Positions 48,476-58,124 of a stretch of DNA of 64,000 nt are shown here, piece after piece; position 1 is the stretch's first letter, and each line of letters starts with the position of its first letter. The translations under genes were made by a program, and so were the position numbers. The notes under the pieces are model-generated. The model worked only from the letters and a program-made list of their open reading frames with translations. It was not told the origin of the DNA and did not search any database. Source of the stretch: Saprospiraceae bacterium (GTDB taxonomy: Bacteria; Bacteroidota; Bacteroidia; Chitinophagales; Saprospiraceae); the NCBI GenBank assembly GCA_016715985.1, contig JADJXD010000001.1, forward strand, positions 2,914,001 to 2,978,000. Direction: 5' to 3'.

Positions 48476-50422
48476 ATGTATCAAACCGAACTACATCAAA
48501 AAGTTAATCAATTATTGCTGGAGTCTAAATTGGATATTTCAGGTGTGGACAACCCGTTTTATCTCCGGTGTATAGCCAATGCAAGTGATTTGTACCAGCG
48601 ATATAATGCTATCTATGATAACCATTTGAGGTCCGAAAAGAATTTTGAAAAATTGCTTCAGACTATCATTCACGCTTACAAAATCAGAGAGGACAAATTA
48701 AAATCTATCGATCTGAAGAAAGAGGATGAAGGAAACTGGATACTTAGCAACAAGATATGCGGTATGAGTTTTTATGTGGACCGGTTCAGTAAAAATCTTA
48801 AAACGCTTTCAACCAAATTGGATTATTTTAAAGAATTGGGTGTCAATTTTTTGCATTTGATGCCTATTATGCAGAGTCCGGAAGGCGCCAATGACGGTGG
48901 ATATGCCGTTTCAGATTTCAGGAAGGTGGATAAGAAATTCGGGACACTCGCAGATTTGATATCCTTACGCGACAAAATGTTGGATAACAGAATGTTTTTG
49001 ATGCTTGACATTGTACTCAATCACACATCAGATCAACACGAATGGGCTATGAAAGCAAAATCCGGTGATCGGGCTTATCAGGACTATTTTTATATGTTTG
49101 AAGACAGAACCATTCCTGATGAATACGACAGGAGCATGCCCGAAATTTTTCCCGAACATGCGCCCGGAAATTTTACCTGGTCAGAAGAATGCTCAAAATG
49201 GGTAATGACAGTATTCAACAATTACCAATGGGACCTTAACTATACCAATCCTGCCGTCTTGGTAGAAATGGTTGACAATATACTTTTTTATGCCAATTTG
49301 GGTGTCGATGTGATCCGGGTGGATGCTCCTGCATTTATCTGGAAAAAACCCGGTACTAACTGTCAGAACTTACCGGAATCACATACATTGCTCCAACTGA
49401 TCAAATGTTGTGTACAGATTGCAACACCTGGAATGGCCATTCTGGGGGAAGCTATTGTAGCTCCTAAAGAAATTATGAAGTACTTCGGAACCGACGAAAA
49501 TGCCGGAAAGGAATGTGATATAGCTTATAATGCTACGCACATGGCCTTGCAATGGGATGCATTGGCTACGGGCGATACTACTGTGATGATCAAATCGCAA
49601 CACGATCTGATGCAAAAACCATTGGGTACGACCTGGATTACCTATACCCGATGTCATGATGATATTGGCCTTGGTTTTGAAGACGAAGCGATATTGGAAG
49701 CCGGATATAGTCCTTATCAACACAGACGTTTTCTTAAAAATTATTATTCAGGTCAGTACGCAGACTCACCTGCAAAAGGTGCTCTCTTCGGCGTAAATCC
49801 CAAAACACAGGATGCCAGGATCAGCGGTTCCCTTGCATCATTATGTGGACTTGAATATGCAATTGAACACCAAAATCAGGAGCTAATTGATCAGTCTGTT
49901 CAAAAAATACTTCTCATGCAGGCTCACAGTATGTTGATCAGCGGTATTCCGATGCTGTTTTATGGTGACGAATTAGGTTATACAAATGATTACAGTTATC
50001 AAAATGATGAAAGTAAAAGCTCAGATAACCGATGGATGCACCGCCCTTTGATGGAATGGAAGAGAAATGAAAATCGTTTGAAACCCAGCACCTTAGAAAA
50101 CAGAATTTTTGAAGCTACACAAAAGTTGATTTCTATCCGAAAATCACTTCCGATGGTAGCTGACCATAAAAATCTCTATTGGGTACACACATTCAACAAA
50201 CACACAGCTATATACCTTCGTGAATTGGATGGCAGAAAATTATTTTGCATTTTTAATTTCAGTAAAGATCCAACCACCATTACCTGGTATGCTTTCAATC
50301 AAAACGGAGATAAAAGCGAGACCTATAAGGATTATTGGACAGGAAATGTAATTACTTCAGGATCTGATCATGAATACATTTTGTTGGAACCATATGCATT
50401 TCAGATTATGGAGGCGATGTAA
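48476..50422 (+). CDS. Amylosucrase (GH13 glucansucrase)
   Basis: The 648-residue cytoplasmic enzyme matches amylosucrase, which transfers glucose from sucrose to an alpha-1,4-glucan and frees fructose. It has the helical N-terminal domain and GH13 regions: MLDIVLNHTSDQHEW, nucleophile Asp283 in DVIRVDAPAFIWK, acid/base Glu325 in ILGEAIVAPKE, and Asp395/Asp396 in RCHDDIG. These spacings match Neisseria amylosucrase (286/328/393). There is no signal peptide. Together with the fructokinase before it and the SLC45-like transporter and HAD phosphatase facing it, it forms a sucrose-to-glucan route: import, glucan extension, fructose phosphorylation. Alternatives such as sucrose phosphorylase or trehalose synthase fit the motifs less well. 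Confidence 0.88.
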   Translation: MYQTELHQKVNQLLLESKLDISGVDNPFYLRCIANASDLYQRYNAIYDNHLRSEKNFEKLLQTIIHAYKIREDKLKSIDLKKEDEGNWILSNKICGMSFYVDRFSKNLKTLSTKLDYFKELGVNFLHLMPIMQSPEGANDGGYAVSDFRKVDKKFGTLADLISLRDKMLDNRMFLMLDIVLNHTSDQHEWAMKAKSGDRAYQDYFYMFEDRTIPDEYDRSMPEIFPEHAPGNFTWSEECSKWVMTVFNNYQWDLNYTNPAVLVEMVDNILFYANLGVDVIRVDAPAFIWKKPGTNCQNLPESHTLLQLIKCCVQIATPGMAILGEAIVAPKEIMKYFGTDENAGKECDIAYNATHMALQWDALATGDTTVMIKSQHDLMQKPLGTTWITYTRCHDDIGLGFEDEAILEAGYSPYQHRRFLKNYYSGQYADSPAKGALFGVNPKTQDARISGSLASLCGLEYAIEHQNQELIDQSVQKILLMQAHSMLISGIPMLFYGDELGYTNDYSYQNDESKSSDNRWMHRPLMEWKRNENRLKPSTLENRIFEATQKLISIRKSLPMVADHKNLYWVHTFNKHTAIYLRELDGRKLFCIFNFSKDPTTITWYAFNQNGDKSETYKDYWTGNVITSGSDHEYILLEPYAFQIMEAM

Positions 50423-50554
50423 AATGTCGTTTAAATTTGATACAGATAAGTTAGCGGTGTTTTAAGAGTTGAATATGGTATAGTTGCTGGGACCAGCTTT
50501 TAATGAGTATAATCCTTTTGGTTATCTATGTCTTTGTGAGAAATTCCTATGAAT

Positions 50555-50775
50555 CTTTGGGAGAAACAAAACATTAAATATTTGTTTCGCTCCACTGGAG
50601 CTGATGGCATTGAAATGAATGGCTGTTACAAAGATTCCACTCCGCTGGAGCTTTACGAAAACAAGGCCCGTAGGGTCGAAATCTTTGTAGAAAAAAATCA
50701 AAACCGTATTGGTAGCGCCATAGGTGCGGAACTTGTGAATATGTTTCGTTCCGATGGAGCTGATGATACCGCTAA
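50555..50775. repeat. Composite intergenic repeat with GCTCC/GGAGC hairpins
   Basis: The 50423-50848 gap between converging genes holds several short palindromes: GCTCCACTGGAGC (50589-50601), CTCCGCTGGAG (near 50640), GGCCCGTAGGGTC-type and GCGCCATAGGTGC-type hairpins, and TTCCGATGGAGC. They are separated by 20-60 bp. I recall this mosaic as an abundant non-coding repeat in Bacteroidota. Short reading frames across it are not credible genes. Confidence 0.6.
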
Positions 50776-50848
50776 TGAACATTATTAAAAAGATATCGCT
50801 CCGAGAAAACAAAGCTTTCTTTATACACCCCAATAAATTTCAAAACCA

Positions 50849-52201
50849 TCACACCATTTCTACAGCCTCACCCGGCACTTTAATTCGAAGTGTTGCTATC
50901 GCTGCTAAACCCAATAGTCCTCCGGCAAACATTAATGCAACACCGGGATCAGAACCTAATATATATTTATAAACAGCACCAAATGTCAAGGTCTGAATCA
51001 ACATGGGTATCACAATCATCATGTTAACAATGCCCATATATACTCCATTTTTGGTAGGAGGAATACTATTGGCGACCATGATATATGGGACACCCATCAT
51101 ACTTGCCCATGCTATACCAAAACCAATCATCGGGGCAAAAAGCAAATATTTATTATCTATTCCAGGCATTATAAATAGAGCTATACTGGCAAGAACCAGA
51201 CAAAATGCATGGACATATCTTGCACTGAATTTGTTGGCCAGCCATACCAATCCGAAAGCGGAGCAGAATGTCACAATATTATAAAAACCATTTACCAATC
51301 CTGTCCATCCTGCCGCTTCCGAGTACAATTCCATATTTTCCTGGGCAGTTGTTTTCCAGACACTTTTGGCGATACTATGGGATATAAATTGCCAGTAAAC
51401 AAACATAGCATACCATTGAAACAAATATACTAAAGCTAATTGCCAAAGGACTCCGGGCATATTTTTGATGGATTCAAATATTTCTATAAAAGGTTCGAAT
51501 ATTCCTTTCCCGGATGCTCTGAGTTCTTCCAGTTCTTTGTCAGTAGGTGGAATCTCGGGAGTCGTATAAACGGACCAAAGCACAGAACCTATCGATGCAA
51601 CCGATCCGATAAAAAATGCAACAAATACCCAATATGGAATTCCGTTTTCTGACTCTCCGGTAAGGGATGACTGAAAAAACCAAATGCATAAATTTGCCAA
51701 TGTAATACCCAATCCGGCAAAAAAACTCTGCGTCAAAAATCCTTTTGGAAACTGGGATTTGGGTAGTTTGTCAGCTATAAACGCTCTGTATGGTTCCATA
51801 GCAGTATTATTGCCGGCATCAAGAATCCAAAGTAGTCCGGCCGCCATCCAAAGCGAACTGCTGAAAGGCATAAAAAATAGTGCGATACTACAAGTAATTG
51901 CGCCTATCAGAAAATATGGTTTTCTTCGTCCCCACTTCGGGCTCCAGGTTTTATCGCTCATGGCACCGATGATGGGTTGAATAAGCAGTCCGGTCATTGG
52001 ACCTGCAAGATTTAAGATGGGCAAAGATTCCGGATCGGCATTCAGGAATGTAAAAATCGGATTTATGGCGGTTTGTTGTAGTCCAAAACTATATTGAATC
52101 CCAAAAAATCCAAAATTCATATTGATAATCTGAGAAAAACTTAAACTGGGTTTGAGTTTTTCAGGTTTATCGGAAACGATTGGTGCATGTCCGGTGGCCA
52201 T
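50849..52201 (-). CDS. SLC45-like major facilitator sugar transporter
   Basis: The protein has twelve predicted membrane helices and the MFS signature between helices 2 and 3 (GAMSDKTWSPKWGRRKPYFLIG), which is the GRRRP-type motif of plant-sucrose-transporter and SLC45 relatives. I chose ATG 52201 (MATGHAPIV) over ATG 52240, because the 13 extra residues (MFFSFDLVKIKII) are not family-like. It sits after a HAD phosphatase gene on the same strand and faces fructokinase and amylosucrase, so proton-coupled uptake of sucrose or a related alpha-glucoside is the likely role. Confidence 0.85.
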   Translation of the reverse strand: MATGHAPIVSDKPEKLKPSLSFSQIINMNFGFFGIQYSFGLQQTAINPIFTFLNADPESLPILNLAGPMTGLLIQPIIGAMSDKTWSPKWGRRKPYFLIGAITCSIALFFMPFSSSLWMAAGLLWILDAGNNTAMEPYRAFIADKLPKSQFPKGFLTQSFFAGLGITLANLCIWFFQSSLTGESENGIPYWVFVAFFIGSVASIGSVLWSVYTTPEIPPTDKELEELRASGKGIFEPFIEIFESIKNMPGVLWQLALVYLFQWYAMFVYWQFISHSIAKSVWKTTAQENMELYSEAAGWTGLVNGFYNIVTFCSAFGLVWLANKFSARYVHAFCLVLASIALFIMPGIDNKYLLFAPMIGFGIAWASMMGVPYIMVANSIPPTKNGVYMGIVNMMIVIPMLIQTLTFGAVYKYILGSDPGVALMFAGGLLGLAAIATLRIKVPGEAVEMV

Positions 52202-52283
52202 AATGATTTTTATTTTGACAAGGTCAAAGCTAAAAAACAAAATATATCCTGTATGACTTTTGGAAAGCCAATTTTAAAAATTA

Positions 52284-52922
52284 TTAAATTAAATTCAGAA
52301 GATCGCTCATGTGGTTGAAAGGGATAGCATTATGTTGAAGAAATTCCTGCCTATCTGTTGCTTCAGTATATCCAAAACATTTCATTCCGGCTCTTTTAGC
52401 TGCTTCTGCTCCATGACCACTGTCTTCTATAACTAAGCAATTTTTTGGGGCTACTCCCATGATTTGTGCTGCGTGTAAAAAAAGATCAGGCATTGGCTTG
52501 AAAACATTGATGTCGTGTGCAGAAAAAATGTTTTCATCCGCAAAATACTGCTTCAGATCTGTGATAATCAGATTCCTGAAAATCTTTACTTTGGGGCCAT
52601 TTGATGCTATACACCTTTTATTGGTGGTTTGCTGTAAGACTTCCTGCACCCCATTGATTGCTTTTAATTCGCGGTCAAACATTTCATCACTTCTTTTTCG
52701 ATATACTTTTTCTACATCAAAATCATCAGGCACAAAAACATTGTCGCGGACAAAAGTGACTGATTGATGTATTGAACCTCCCTTCAGAGTATTATAGACT
52801 TTTTCTACGGTCATATTTCCACCCAACTCGTTTATGATTTCCATAAATGCTTTAGCACCCAGCCACTCACTATCCACCAAGACACCATCACAATCCCAAA
52901 TGATCAATTCCACGTTCATCAC
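52284..52922 (-). CDS. HAD-superfamily sugar-phosphatase or beta-phosphoglucomutase-like enzyme
   Basis: This 212-residue protein has the HAD motifs DCDGVLVDSEW (nucleophile Asp near residue 10), CIASNGP (motif II, about 110-116), the motif III lysine in FKPMPDLF and the acidic IEDSGHGAEAA motif IV. The cap resembles subfamily IA phosphatases and beta-phosphoglucomutases. It is followed, 82 bp later, by the sugar transporter gene, so it may dephosphorylate a sugar phosphate or interconvert glucose phosphates in the sucrose route. The start could be ATG 52922 or the next ATG, three bases on. Confidence 0.82.
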   Translation of the reverse strand: MMNVELIIWDCDGVLVDSEWLGAKAFMEIINELGGNMTVEKVYNTLKGGSIHQSVTFVRDNVFVPDDFDVEKVYRKRSDEMFDRELKAINGVQEVLQQTTNKRCIASNGPKVKIFRNLIITDLKQYFADENIFSAHDINVFKPMPDLFLHAAQIMGVAPKNCLVIEDSGHGAEAAKRAGMKCFGYTEATDRQEFLQHNAIPFNHMSDLLNLI

Positions 52923-53185
52923 TCCTTAAGTTTGATTTTTAAAAGCTGCAAAGGTAAGTTTTAAAGCCCCATTCTAACATAAATGCAATGAATAAATTGT
53001 TAATTAAAAATTACCGGAAAGTTGTGAAAACATGCTGTTTATTAGGACATTATAAACACAATATTAGCCAGATGTTAAATTTGTATCCAATATTAAAATC
53101 GTGTTTCTAATAAATGAATTAAACTTATCATTGTGCAAATTTTGGAGTTCAACTCCACATCAACATAATACAAATCTGAGTAGAA
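52923..53185. other. Divergent intergenic region before the nonulosonate-like operon
   Basis: This 263-bp AT-rich gap separates the HAD gene from the nine-gene operon. A perfect odd-centred palindrome TGGAGTT-C-AACTCCA (53144-53158) lies 27 bp before the first start codon and could be an operator or a leader hairpin. No clear TAnnTTTG box was found. Confidence 0.5.
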
Positions 53186-54241
53186 ATGAGGAAGGTTTTG
53201 CACATTGTGGGATCATTAAACCAAACCAGACAATTATATAAAATTTCACAATCACTGCCTGATTTTGAACATTACTACACACAATATTTTGGCTCCGGGA
53301 AAGTATTTAAATGGATAGCAGAAAGCGGTATTGCAGACTTCACCATAATGGGTACCAATAGTGCTTTCAGGATGGATCAGAAGGAATTTCTCGAAAGCGT
53401 ACAAGCAAAATATGATTATCGGGGTACAACTTTGGGTAATACGTATGATCTTGTATTTATCTGTGGGGATATGATTGTTCCTAAAGAAATACGGTACTCA
53501 AAAATTATTTTTATACAGGAAGGAATGACAGACCCTGTTTCATGGCGATCAAGATTTTTTAATAAATTAGGGGTACCGGCTTGGATGACAGGAGATACTT
53601 CGCTCAACGGCTGTTCTAATACCTGTGATATTTATTGTGTTGCATCTGTCGGTTACGGTAGATTTTTCAGTAGTATGGGCACTGACAGTAAAAAAATTGT
53701 TGTTACAGGTATTCCCAATTTTGACGATGCAGTGAGTTTTCTGGATAATGACCTTGATATCCGGAATTATGTATTGGTATGTACCTCGGATATGCGGGAA
53801 GTTGGAAAAAAGGACAATAGGATTGATTTTTTGAAAAGATGTAAAAAGCTTGCAGCTGGGCGGGATATTGTATTCAAGCTTCATCCGAATGAAAAGCCTG
53901 AAAGAGCTGAAAGTGAAATAAAATCTATATTTGGTGAAAACGTTACAATATATAAAAAAGCCAATACCGACCATCTGATTGCGAATTGTGATGAATTGAT
54001 AACACAATATTCTTCAGTAGTCTATATTGGAATGGCATTGGGAAAGAAGGTACATTCTTATTTTTCAATGAAAGAATTAATGGAAAGACTGCCGGTACAG
54101 AATGGTGGTACATCTGCTCATAAAATTGCTTCAATCGGAAGAGAGTTTGTCGATTTTAAAGGTTCCGGGATAGAATTTCTCCAAAGCCTGAAGCCAATTG
54201 AATATTTTCAAAATCAGGAATTTTCTTTGTCTTATGAATAA
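53186..54241 (+). CDS. GT-B-fold transferase, possibly polysaccharide or glycerophosphate transferase
   Basis: This 351-residue protein opens the operon. It reads as a GT-B-like enzyme: KVLHIVGSLNQTRQ at the N-terminus, KIVVTGIPNFDD at the mid-point, IVFKLHPNEKPERAE (about residue 230-245) and ELITQYSSVVYIGMALGKKV (about 270-290), the last three resembling CDP-glycerol glycerophosphotransferases and UDP-GlcNAc 2-epimerase-type folds. No membrane helix is seen. It might transfer the CMP-activated sugar made by the downstream genes, or epimerise a precursor. The family assignment is uncertain. Its stop overlaps the next gene's ATG by 8 bp. Confidence 0.6.
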   Translation: MRKVLHIVGSLNQTRQLYKISQSLPDFEHYYTQYFGSGKVFKWIAESGIADFTIMGTNSAFRMDQKEFLESVQAKYDYRGTTLGNTYDLVFICGDMIVPKEIRYSKIIFIQEGMTDPVSWRSRFFNKLGVPAWMTGDTSLNGCSNTCDIYCVASVGYGRFFSSMGTDSKKIVVTGIPNFDDAVSFLDNDLDIRNYVLVCTSDMREVGKKDNRIDFLKRCKKLAAGRDIVFKLHPNEKPERAESEIKSIFGENVTIYKKANTDHLIANCDELITQYSSVVYIGMALGKKVHSYFSMKELMERLPVQNGGTSAHKIASIGREFVDFKGSGIEFLQSLKPIEYFQNQEFSLSYE

Positions 54242-55028
54242 AGTGCTAACTGTTGTCCAGGCAAGATGCGGATCTATGCGATTTCCCGGCAAAATTTTGA
54301 TGCCTGTTCTGGGAGAGTCATTACTTTTCAGAATGATGGAAAGACTCTCTTTCTCTGAATTAAAGGGAGAGATTGTGATTGCTACAACAGATCAGCCGCA
54401 GGATGACCTGATTCAAAAATTATGTGATCGAAATAATTGGAATTGTTTTCGAGGAAATGAAACAGATCTTCTGGATCGTCATTATCAGGCTGCAAAAAAT
54501 TATGGGGCTGATATAGTTCTGAAAATACCGTCTGACTGCCCCCTTATCGATTACCGGATTATTGATCAGGTAATTACAGTTTACTTAAACGGTAATTTTG
54601 ATTATGTGAGCAACCTTCATCCCGCCAGTTTTCCGGACGGAAATGATGTGGAAGTGATGTCATTTGAAACATTGGAGAGGGCATGGCTTTGTGCTGATAA
54701 AGACTTTGAAAAAGAGCATACGACACCTTATGTATGGGAGCGACCGGATCAATTTCGAATCGGCAACTATGTTTGGGAACGAGGAAAAGACCTTTCTATG
54801 TCACACAGATTTACTATTGACTATCCGGAAGATTATGAATTTATTAAAGCAGTTTTTGAAGTTTTATATCCTGCAAATCCATCTTTTTCACTGACAGATA
54901 TACTACATCTTTTGGATCTCCGACCTGATATTTTCCAATTGAATCATCATTTTGCCGGAGTTAACTGGTATAGAAATCATATGAATGAATTAAAAACAAT
55001 TGATTATTCTCAAACTAAAGTATTGTAA
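54234..55028 (+). CDS. SpsF-like cytidylyltransferase
   Basis: I chose ATG 54234 (MNKVLTVVQARCGSMRFPGK) rather than ATG 54198, because the first residues then match the nucleotide-binding start of the CMP-sugar synthetase family; it overlaps the preceding gene by 8 bp. The Q-A-R-x-G-S-x-R-x-P-G-K motif at residues 8-20, IPSDCPLIDYRIID (about 102-115) and NDVEVMSFETLERA are typical of SpsF/NeuA-like cytidylyltransferases. It would activate a 3-deoxy-ulosonic acid or related sugar with CTP, matching the NeuB-like synthase at the other end of the operon. The exact substrate is unknown. Confidence 0.85.
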   Translation: MNKVLTVVQARCGSMRFPGKILMPVLGESLLFRMMERLSFSELKGEIVIATTDQPQDDLIQKLCDRNNWNCFRGNETDLLDRHYQAAKNYGADIVLKIPSDCPLIDYRIIDQVITVYLNGNFDYVSNLHPASFPDGNDVEVMSFETLERAWLCADKDFEKEHTTPYVWERPDQFRIGNYVWERGKDLSMSHRFTIDYPEDYEFIKAVFEVLYPANPSFSLTDILHLLDLRPDIFQLNHHFAGVNWYRNHMNELKTIDYSQTKVL

Positions 55029-55033
55029 AGGTT

Positions 55034-55894
55034 ATGCCAAAATTATTACAAACAGAATATTTAGAAGTAATTGCTCAAAAGGTGCGTCACCATATTATTG
55101 ACATGAGCACTAATGGAGGTTGTTTTATCGGAGCATCTCTTTCATGTGCGGACATCATGGTTTATTTGTATTGTGAATTTCTCAATATCAGTAAAAAAAC
55201 ATTGGATGATGACAACAGAGATTTTCTTTTATTGTCCAAAGGACATGATGTACCTGCCATGTATGCCACTTTTGCTGAAATGGGCTGGATAGAACCGTCC
55301 AGGTTAAAAAATCATTTGTTAACTAATGATCATATCTATTGGCATCCCAACAGAAATATACCCGGGGTGGAGTTTCATAGTGGTTCTTTGGGTCATGTGC
55401 CGGCAGTGGGTTTGGGCGTGGCTATGGATTGTGCCATCAAAGGTAAATCCAACAAAGTAATTGTGATTACCGGAGACGGTGAACTAAATGAAGGTTCGGT
55501 GTGGGAGACATTGCTGGTAGCATCTGCTTACAAAATGAATAATTTTACTTTAGTCGTCGATAGAAATGCATTTCAGGCAAACATGGCAACTGAAGATCTT
55601 ATACCATTAGAACCGCTAATAGATAAGTTTGTAGCTTTTGGCTGTGCCGTCAGAAGAATAGATGGTCATGATTTCAGTGCTATGCATGAAACGTTCAACG
55701 GACTGCCATTTTCAGAAGAAAAGCCTAATGTCATTATTTGTGACACTATCCGAGGAAAGGGGCTTCCAAGTATTGAAAGAAGAGCAGACCGATGGTTTGT
55801 GAATTTTAATATGAATGAAATCATAGGTTTGCATGCAGAATTGGATGGAGGAAATATCGCTACAATTGATTCGGAAATACTAACAGTCAGATAA
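55034..55894 (+). CDS. Transketolase, N-terminal (thiamine-binding) subunit
   Basis: This 286-residue protein corresponds to the first domain of transketolase: SKGHDVPAMYATFAEMGWI, the Mg/ThDP motif GDGELNEGSVWE (about residues 148-159), and DRNAFQAN. The second half is encoded by the next gene, 3 bp on, so the enzyme is a split two-chain form. Split transketolases occur in secondary and surface-sugar pathways and in some central pathways. Here it would move two-carbon units to build or shorten the sugar used by the operon. It is not a lone housekeeping transketolase, given its position. Confidence 0.9.
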   Translation: MPKLLQTEYLEVIAQKVRHHIIDMSTNGGCFIGASLSCADIMVYLYCEFLNISKKTLDDDNRDFLLLSKGHDVPAMYATFAEMGWIEPSRLKNHLLTNDHIYWHPNRNIPGVEFHSGSLGHVPAVGLGVAMDCAIKGKSNKVIVITGDGELNEGSVWETLLVASAYKMNNFTLVVDRNAFQANMATEDLIPLEPLIDKFVAFGCAVRRIDGHDFSAMHETFNGLPFSEEKPNVIICDTIRGKGLPSIERRADRWFVNFNMNEIIGLHAELDGGNIATIDSEILTVR

Positions 55895-55897
55895 AAA

Positions 55898-56827
55898 ATG
55901 GATTATCAGCAATTAATAAAAGAGACAGCTTTAGATAACGAACGAATGATCGTTATGACGGCAGAGAATAGAGCATTGGTTAGAGAATTACCTGCACTGC
56001 TCGGAAAGCGGTTTATTGATACAGGCATTACGGAACAAACAATGATTGGAATGGCTGCGGGATTGGCTCTCAGAGGAAGGATTCCTATTTGTCACGCTTT
56101 GACGACATTTCTTATCATGAGAGCATTTGAGTTTATCAGAACAGATGTTGGAATTCCGGCATTACCGGTAAAACTAAGTGGCTTTATTCCCGGCTTTTTA
56201 TCCGACGCAAATGGACCAACCCATCAGGCATTGGAAGATGTAGCTTTGATGAGAGGTATCCCCAATATGGAAGTCTATTGTCCGGCCGGTCAGGAAGACA
56301 TGGTAGGAATGCTACCGGATATATGGTCGTCAGAAAGTCCGGCTTATGTACGTATTGTCACAAGAAATACAGGATATGACCATGCTCCTTTTGAGAAAGG
56401 TAAGGCAGAGATTATTGCGTTTGGGGATGATATCAATATTCTGGTTTATGGATTTTTGTTTTCAGAAGCCATGAAGACTAAAGAAATTCTCGAAGGTAAA
56501 GGCTTGTCAGTCGGATTAATAAATATGCGATCTCTCAAACCTGTGGATGAAAACATTATCACCCAATTAGCTGCATCAGGAAGTTTGATGATTACAATGG
56601 AAGATCACTTTATATGCGGTGGACTTTATACGATCGTTGCTGAGGTTTTGTTGAAAAATCAGTTAACTGCTACTGTACTTCCATTTGCCATGAAAGACAA
56701 ATGGTTTCGACCGGCACTATTAGATGCCGTATTGGAATATGAAGGTTTTACAGGCAGGCAAATGGCTGATAAAATATTAATGACTTATTCAAATAAAATA
56801 AAGAATGCCCAATACCATACAATTTAA
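55898..56827 (+). CDS. Transketolase, C-terminal subunit
   Basis: This 309-residue partner carries the pyrimidine-binding domain with the catalytic Glu motif TGITEQTMIGMAAGLALRG (about residues 47-65), ALTTFLIMRAFEFIRTD, and the C-terminal domain (VGLINMRSLKPVDE). It completes the split transketolase with the preceding gene. Its final 23 bases overlap the start of the aminotransferase gene in another frame, which points to coupled translation. Confidence 0.9.
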   Translation: MDYQQLIKETALDNERMIVMTAENRALVRELPALLGKRFIDTGITEQTMIGMAAGLALRGRIPICHALTTFLIMRAFEFIRTDVGIPALPVKLSGFIPGFLSDANGPTHQALEDVALMRGIPNMEVYCPAGQEDMVGMLPDIWSSESPAYVRIVTRNTGYDHAPFEKGKAEIIAFGDDINILVYGFLFSEAMKTKEILEGKGLSVGLINMRSLKPVDENIITQLAASGSLMITMEDHFICGGLYTIVAEVLLKNQLTATVLPFAMKDKWFRPALLDAVLEYEGFTGRQMADKILMTYSNKIKNAQYHTI

Positions 56828-58118
56828 TCGGAATTATCCGGATATAACACATTCTTTGGAATTATTGGCGAAAGCTAAAAAAATTATGTATCCTGTGTCA
56901 CAGACATTGGCAAAGGCTCCGGGACAGTTCAGTGAAGGCGTCTGTCCGGTATTTGTTGAGTCTGCAAAAGGAAACAGAATAACCGATGTAGATGGAAATG
57001 AGTATTTGGATTATTATGCGGCCATAGGTCCAATATCATTGGGATATGGGTATGAAAAAGTCAATGAAGCTATCAAAGCACAGTTGGACAAGGGCATCAC
57101 TTTTTCACTGATGCACAGACTGGAGTATGAAATTTGTGAACTGCTTCATGAGATTATTCCCAATGCGGAAAGTGTCCGAATCAGTAAAAGTGGTGCAGAT
57201 GTGTGCAGTGCAGCTATTCGGGTCGCCAGAGCATTTACGGCCAGAAATAAAGTTTTATGTTGCGGTTATCATGGATGGCATGATTGGTACATTGGCACCA
57301 CAACCAGGAATTATGGTATTCCGGTTACTACTAGTGAGCTTACGCAGACATTTAAATTTAATGACTTCGACGATATAAAATCAAAGTTGGATGCAGATGT
57401 TGCCGCTGTAATATTAGAACCTTTTGTCTTTGAAGCACCTAATGACGGGTATTTAGAGAGTTTGTTGCAAATGTGCAGAGACAATGGCACATTGTTGATT
57501 TTTGATGAAATGTGGACAGGATTCCGTATCGCTTTGGGAGGAGCACAATCTTACTTCGGAGTGATTCCGGATCTGGCTGTCTATTCAAAGGCCGTTGCCA
57601 ATGGAATGCCTATCGCGTTTTTGACAGGAAGGGACGATGTCATGAAGTGGTTTGAGAAAGATGTTTTCTTTTTTACAACATTTGGTGGTGAAGCGCTGTC
57701 TATTGCTGCGGCCATAGCTACTATTCAAGAATTGATAGAAAAAAATGTTTTCCAACATCTGGATCATGTTGGTACAATATTAAAAGATGGTCTGAACGAT
57801 TTGATTAATCAGCATGGACTTCAGGAATATATGATTTGTTCAGGTTATCCTTGCCGCACCATTTTAAGTCTGAAACCTGCTGTTCAAAATCCGCTCAGTG
57901 TGTATGCTTACATTCAGCAGGAGTTGCTCAAGTGTGGCATTTTATGGAGTAAATTTCACAATATGACTTATGCTTTTACAGAAGAAGATATTGAATATAC
58001 ATTGAAGGCTTATGATTATATCCTGCCTTTGGTAAAAGATAGGATTATGGCAAATGATACAGAAAAATATCTGAAAGGAAAACCGATGGATGTTGTCTTC
58101 AGACCGGTAAAATTTTAA
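56805..58118 (+). CDS. Class III PLP aminotransferase, glutamate-1-semialdehyde-aminomutase-like
   Basis: This 437-residue enzyme has the fold-type I landmarks of the GSA-aminomutase group: DVDGNEYLDYYAAIGPISLG (about 52-71), ISKSGADVCSAAIRVARA, FDEMWTGFR (metal-free Asp for PLP N1, about residue 231) and the PLP lysine in YSKAVANGMP (Lys262). It is unlikely to be the tetrapyrrole enzyme HemL, because its context is sugar biosynthesis and its motifs diverge (SG-AD rather than SG-TE). It would add an amino group to a keto-sugar intermediate; substrate unknown. Confidence 0.85.
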   Translation: MPNTIQFNRNYPDITHSLELLAKAKKIMYPVSQTLAKAPGQFSEGVCPVFVESAKGNRITDVDGNEYLDYYAAIGPISLGYGYEKVNEAIKAQLDKGITFSLMHRLEYEICELLHEIIPNAESVRISKSGADVCSAAIRVARAFTARNKVLCCGYHGWHDWYIGTTTRNYGIPVTTSELTQTFKFNDFDDIKSKLDADVAAVILEPFVFEAPNDGYLESLLQMCRDNGTLLIFDEMWTGFRIALGGAQSYFGVIPDLAVYSKAVANGMPIAFLTGRDDVMKWFEKDVFFFTTFGGEALSIAAAIATIQELIEKNVFQHLDHVGTILKDGLNDLINQHGLQEYMICSGYPCRTILSLKPAVQNPLSVYAYIQQELLKCGILWSKFHNMTYAFTEEDIEYTLKAYDYILPLVKDRIMANDTEKYLKGKPMDVVFRPVKF

Positions 58119-58124
58119 AATTGT

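Noticed and set aside
50549..50788. 79-codon open frame downstream of amylosucrase
   Set aside because: It runs through the intergenic hairpin mosaic and has no family resemblance.
56805..58118. hemL (tetrapyrrole glutamate-1-semialdehyde aminomutase)
   Set aside because: The fold is right, but motif differences and the sugar-operon context argue against a tetrapyrrole role.
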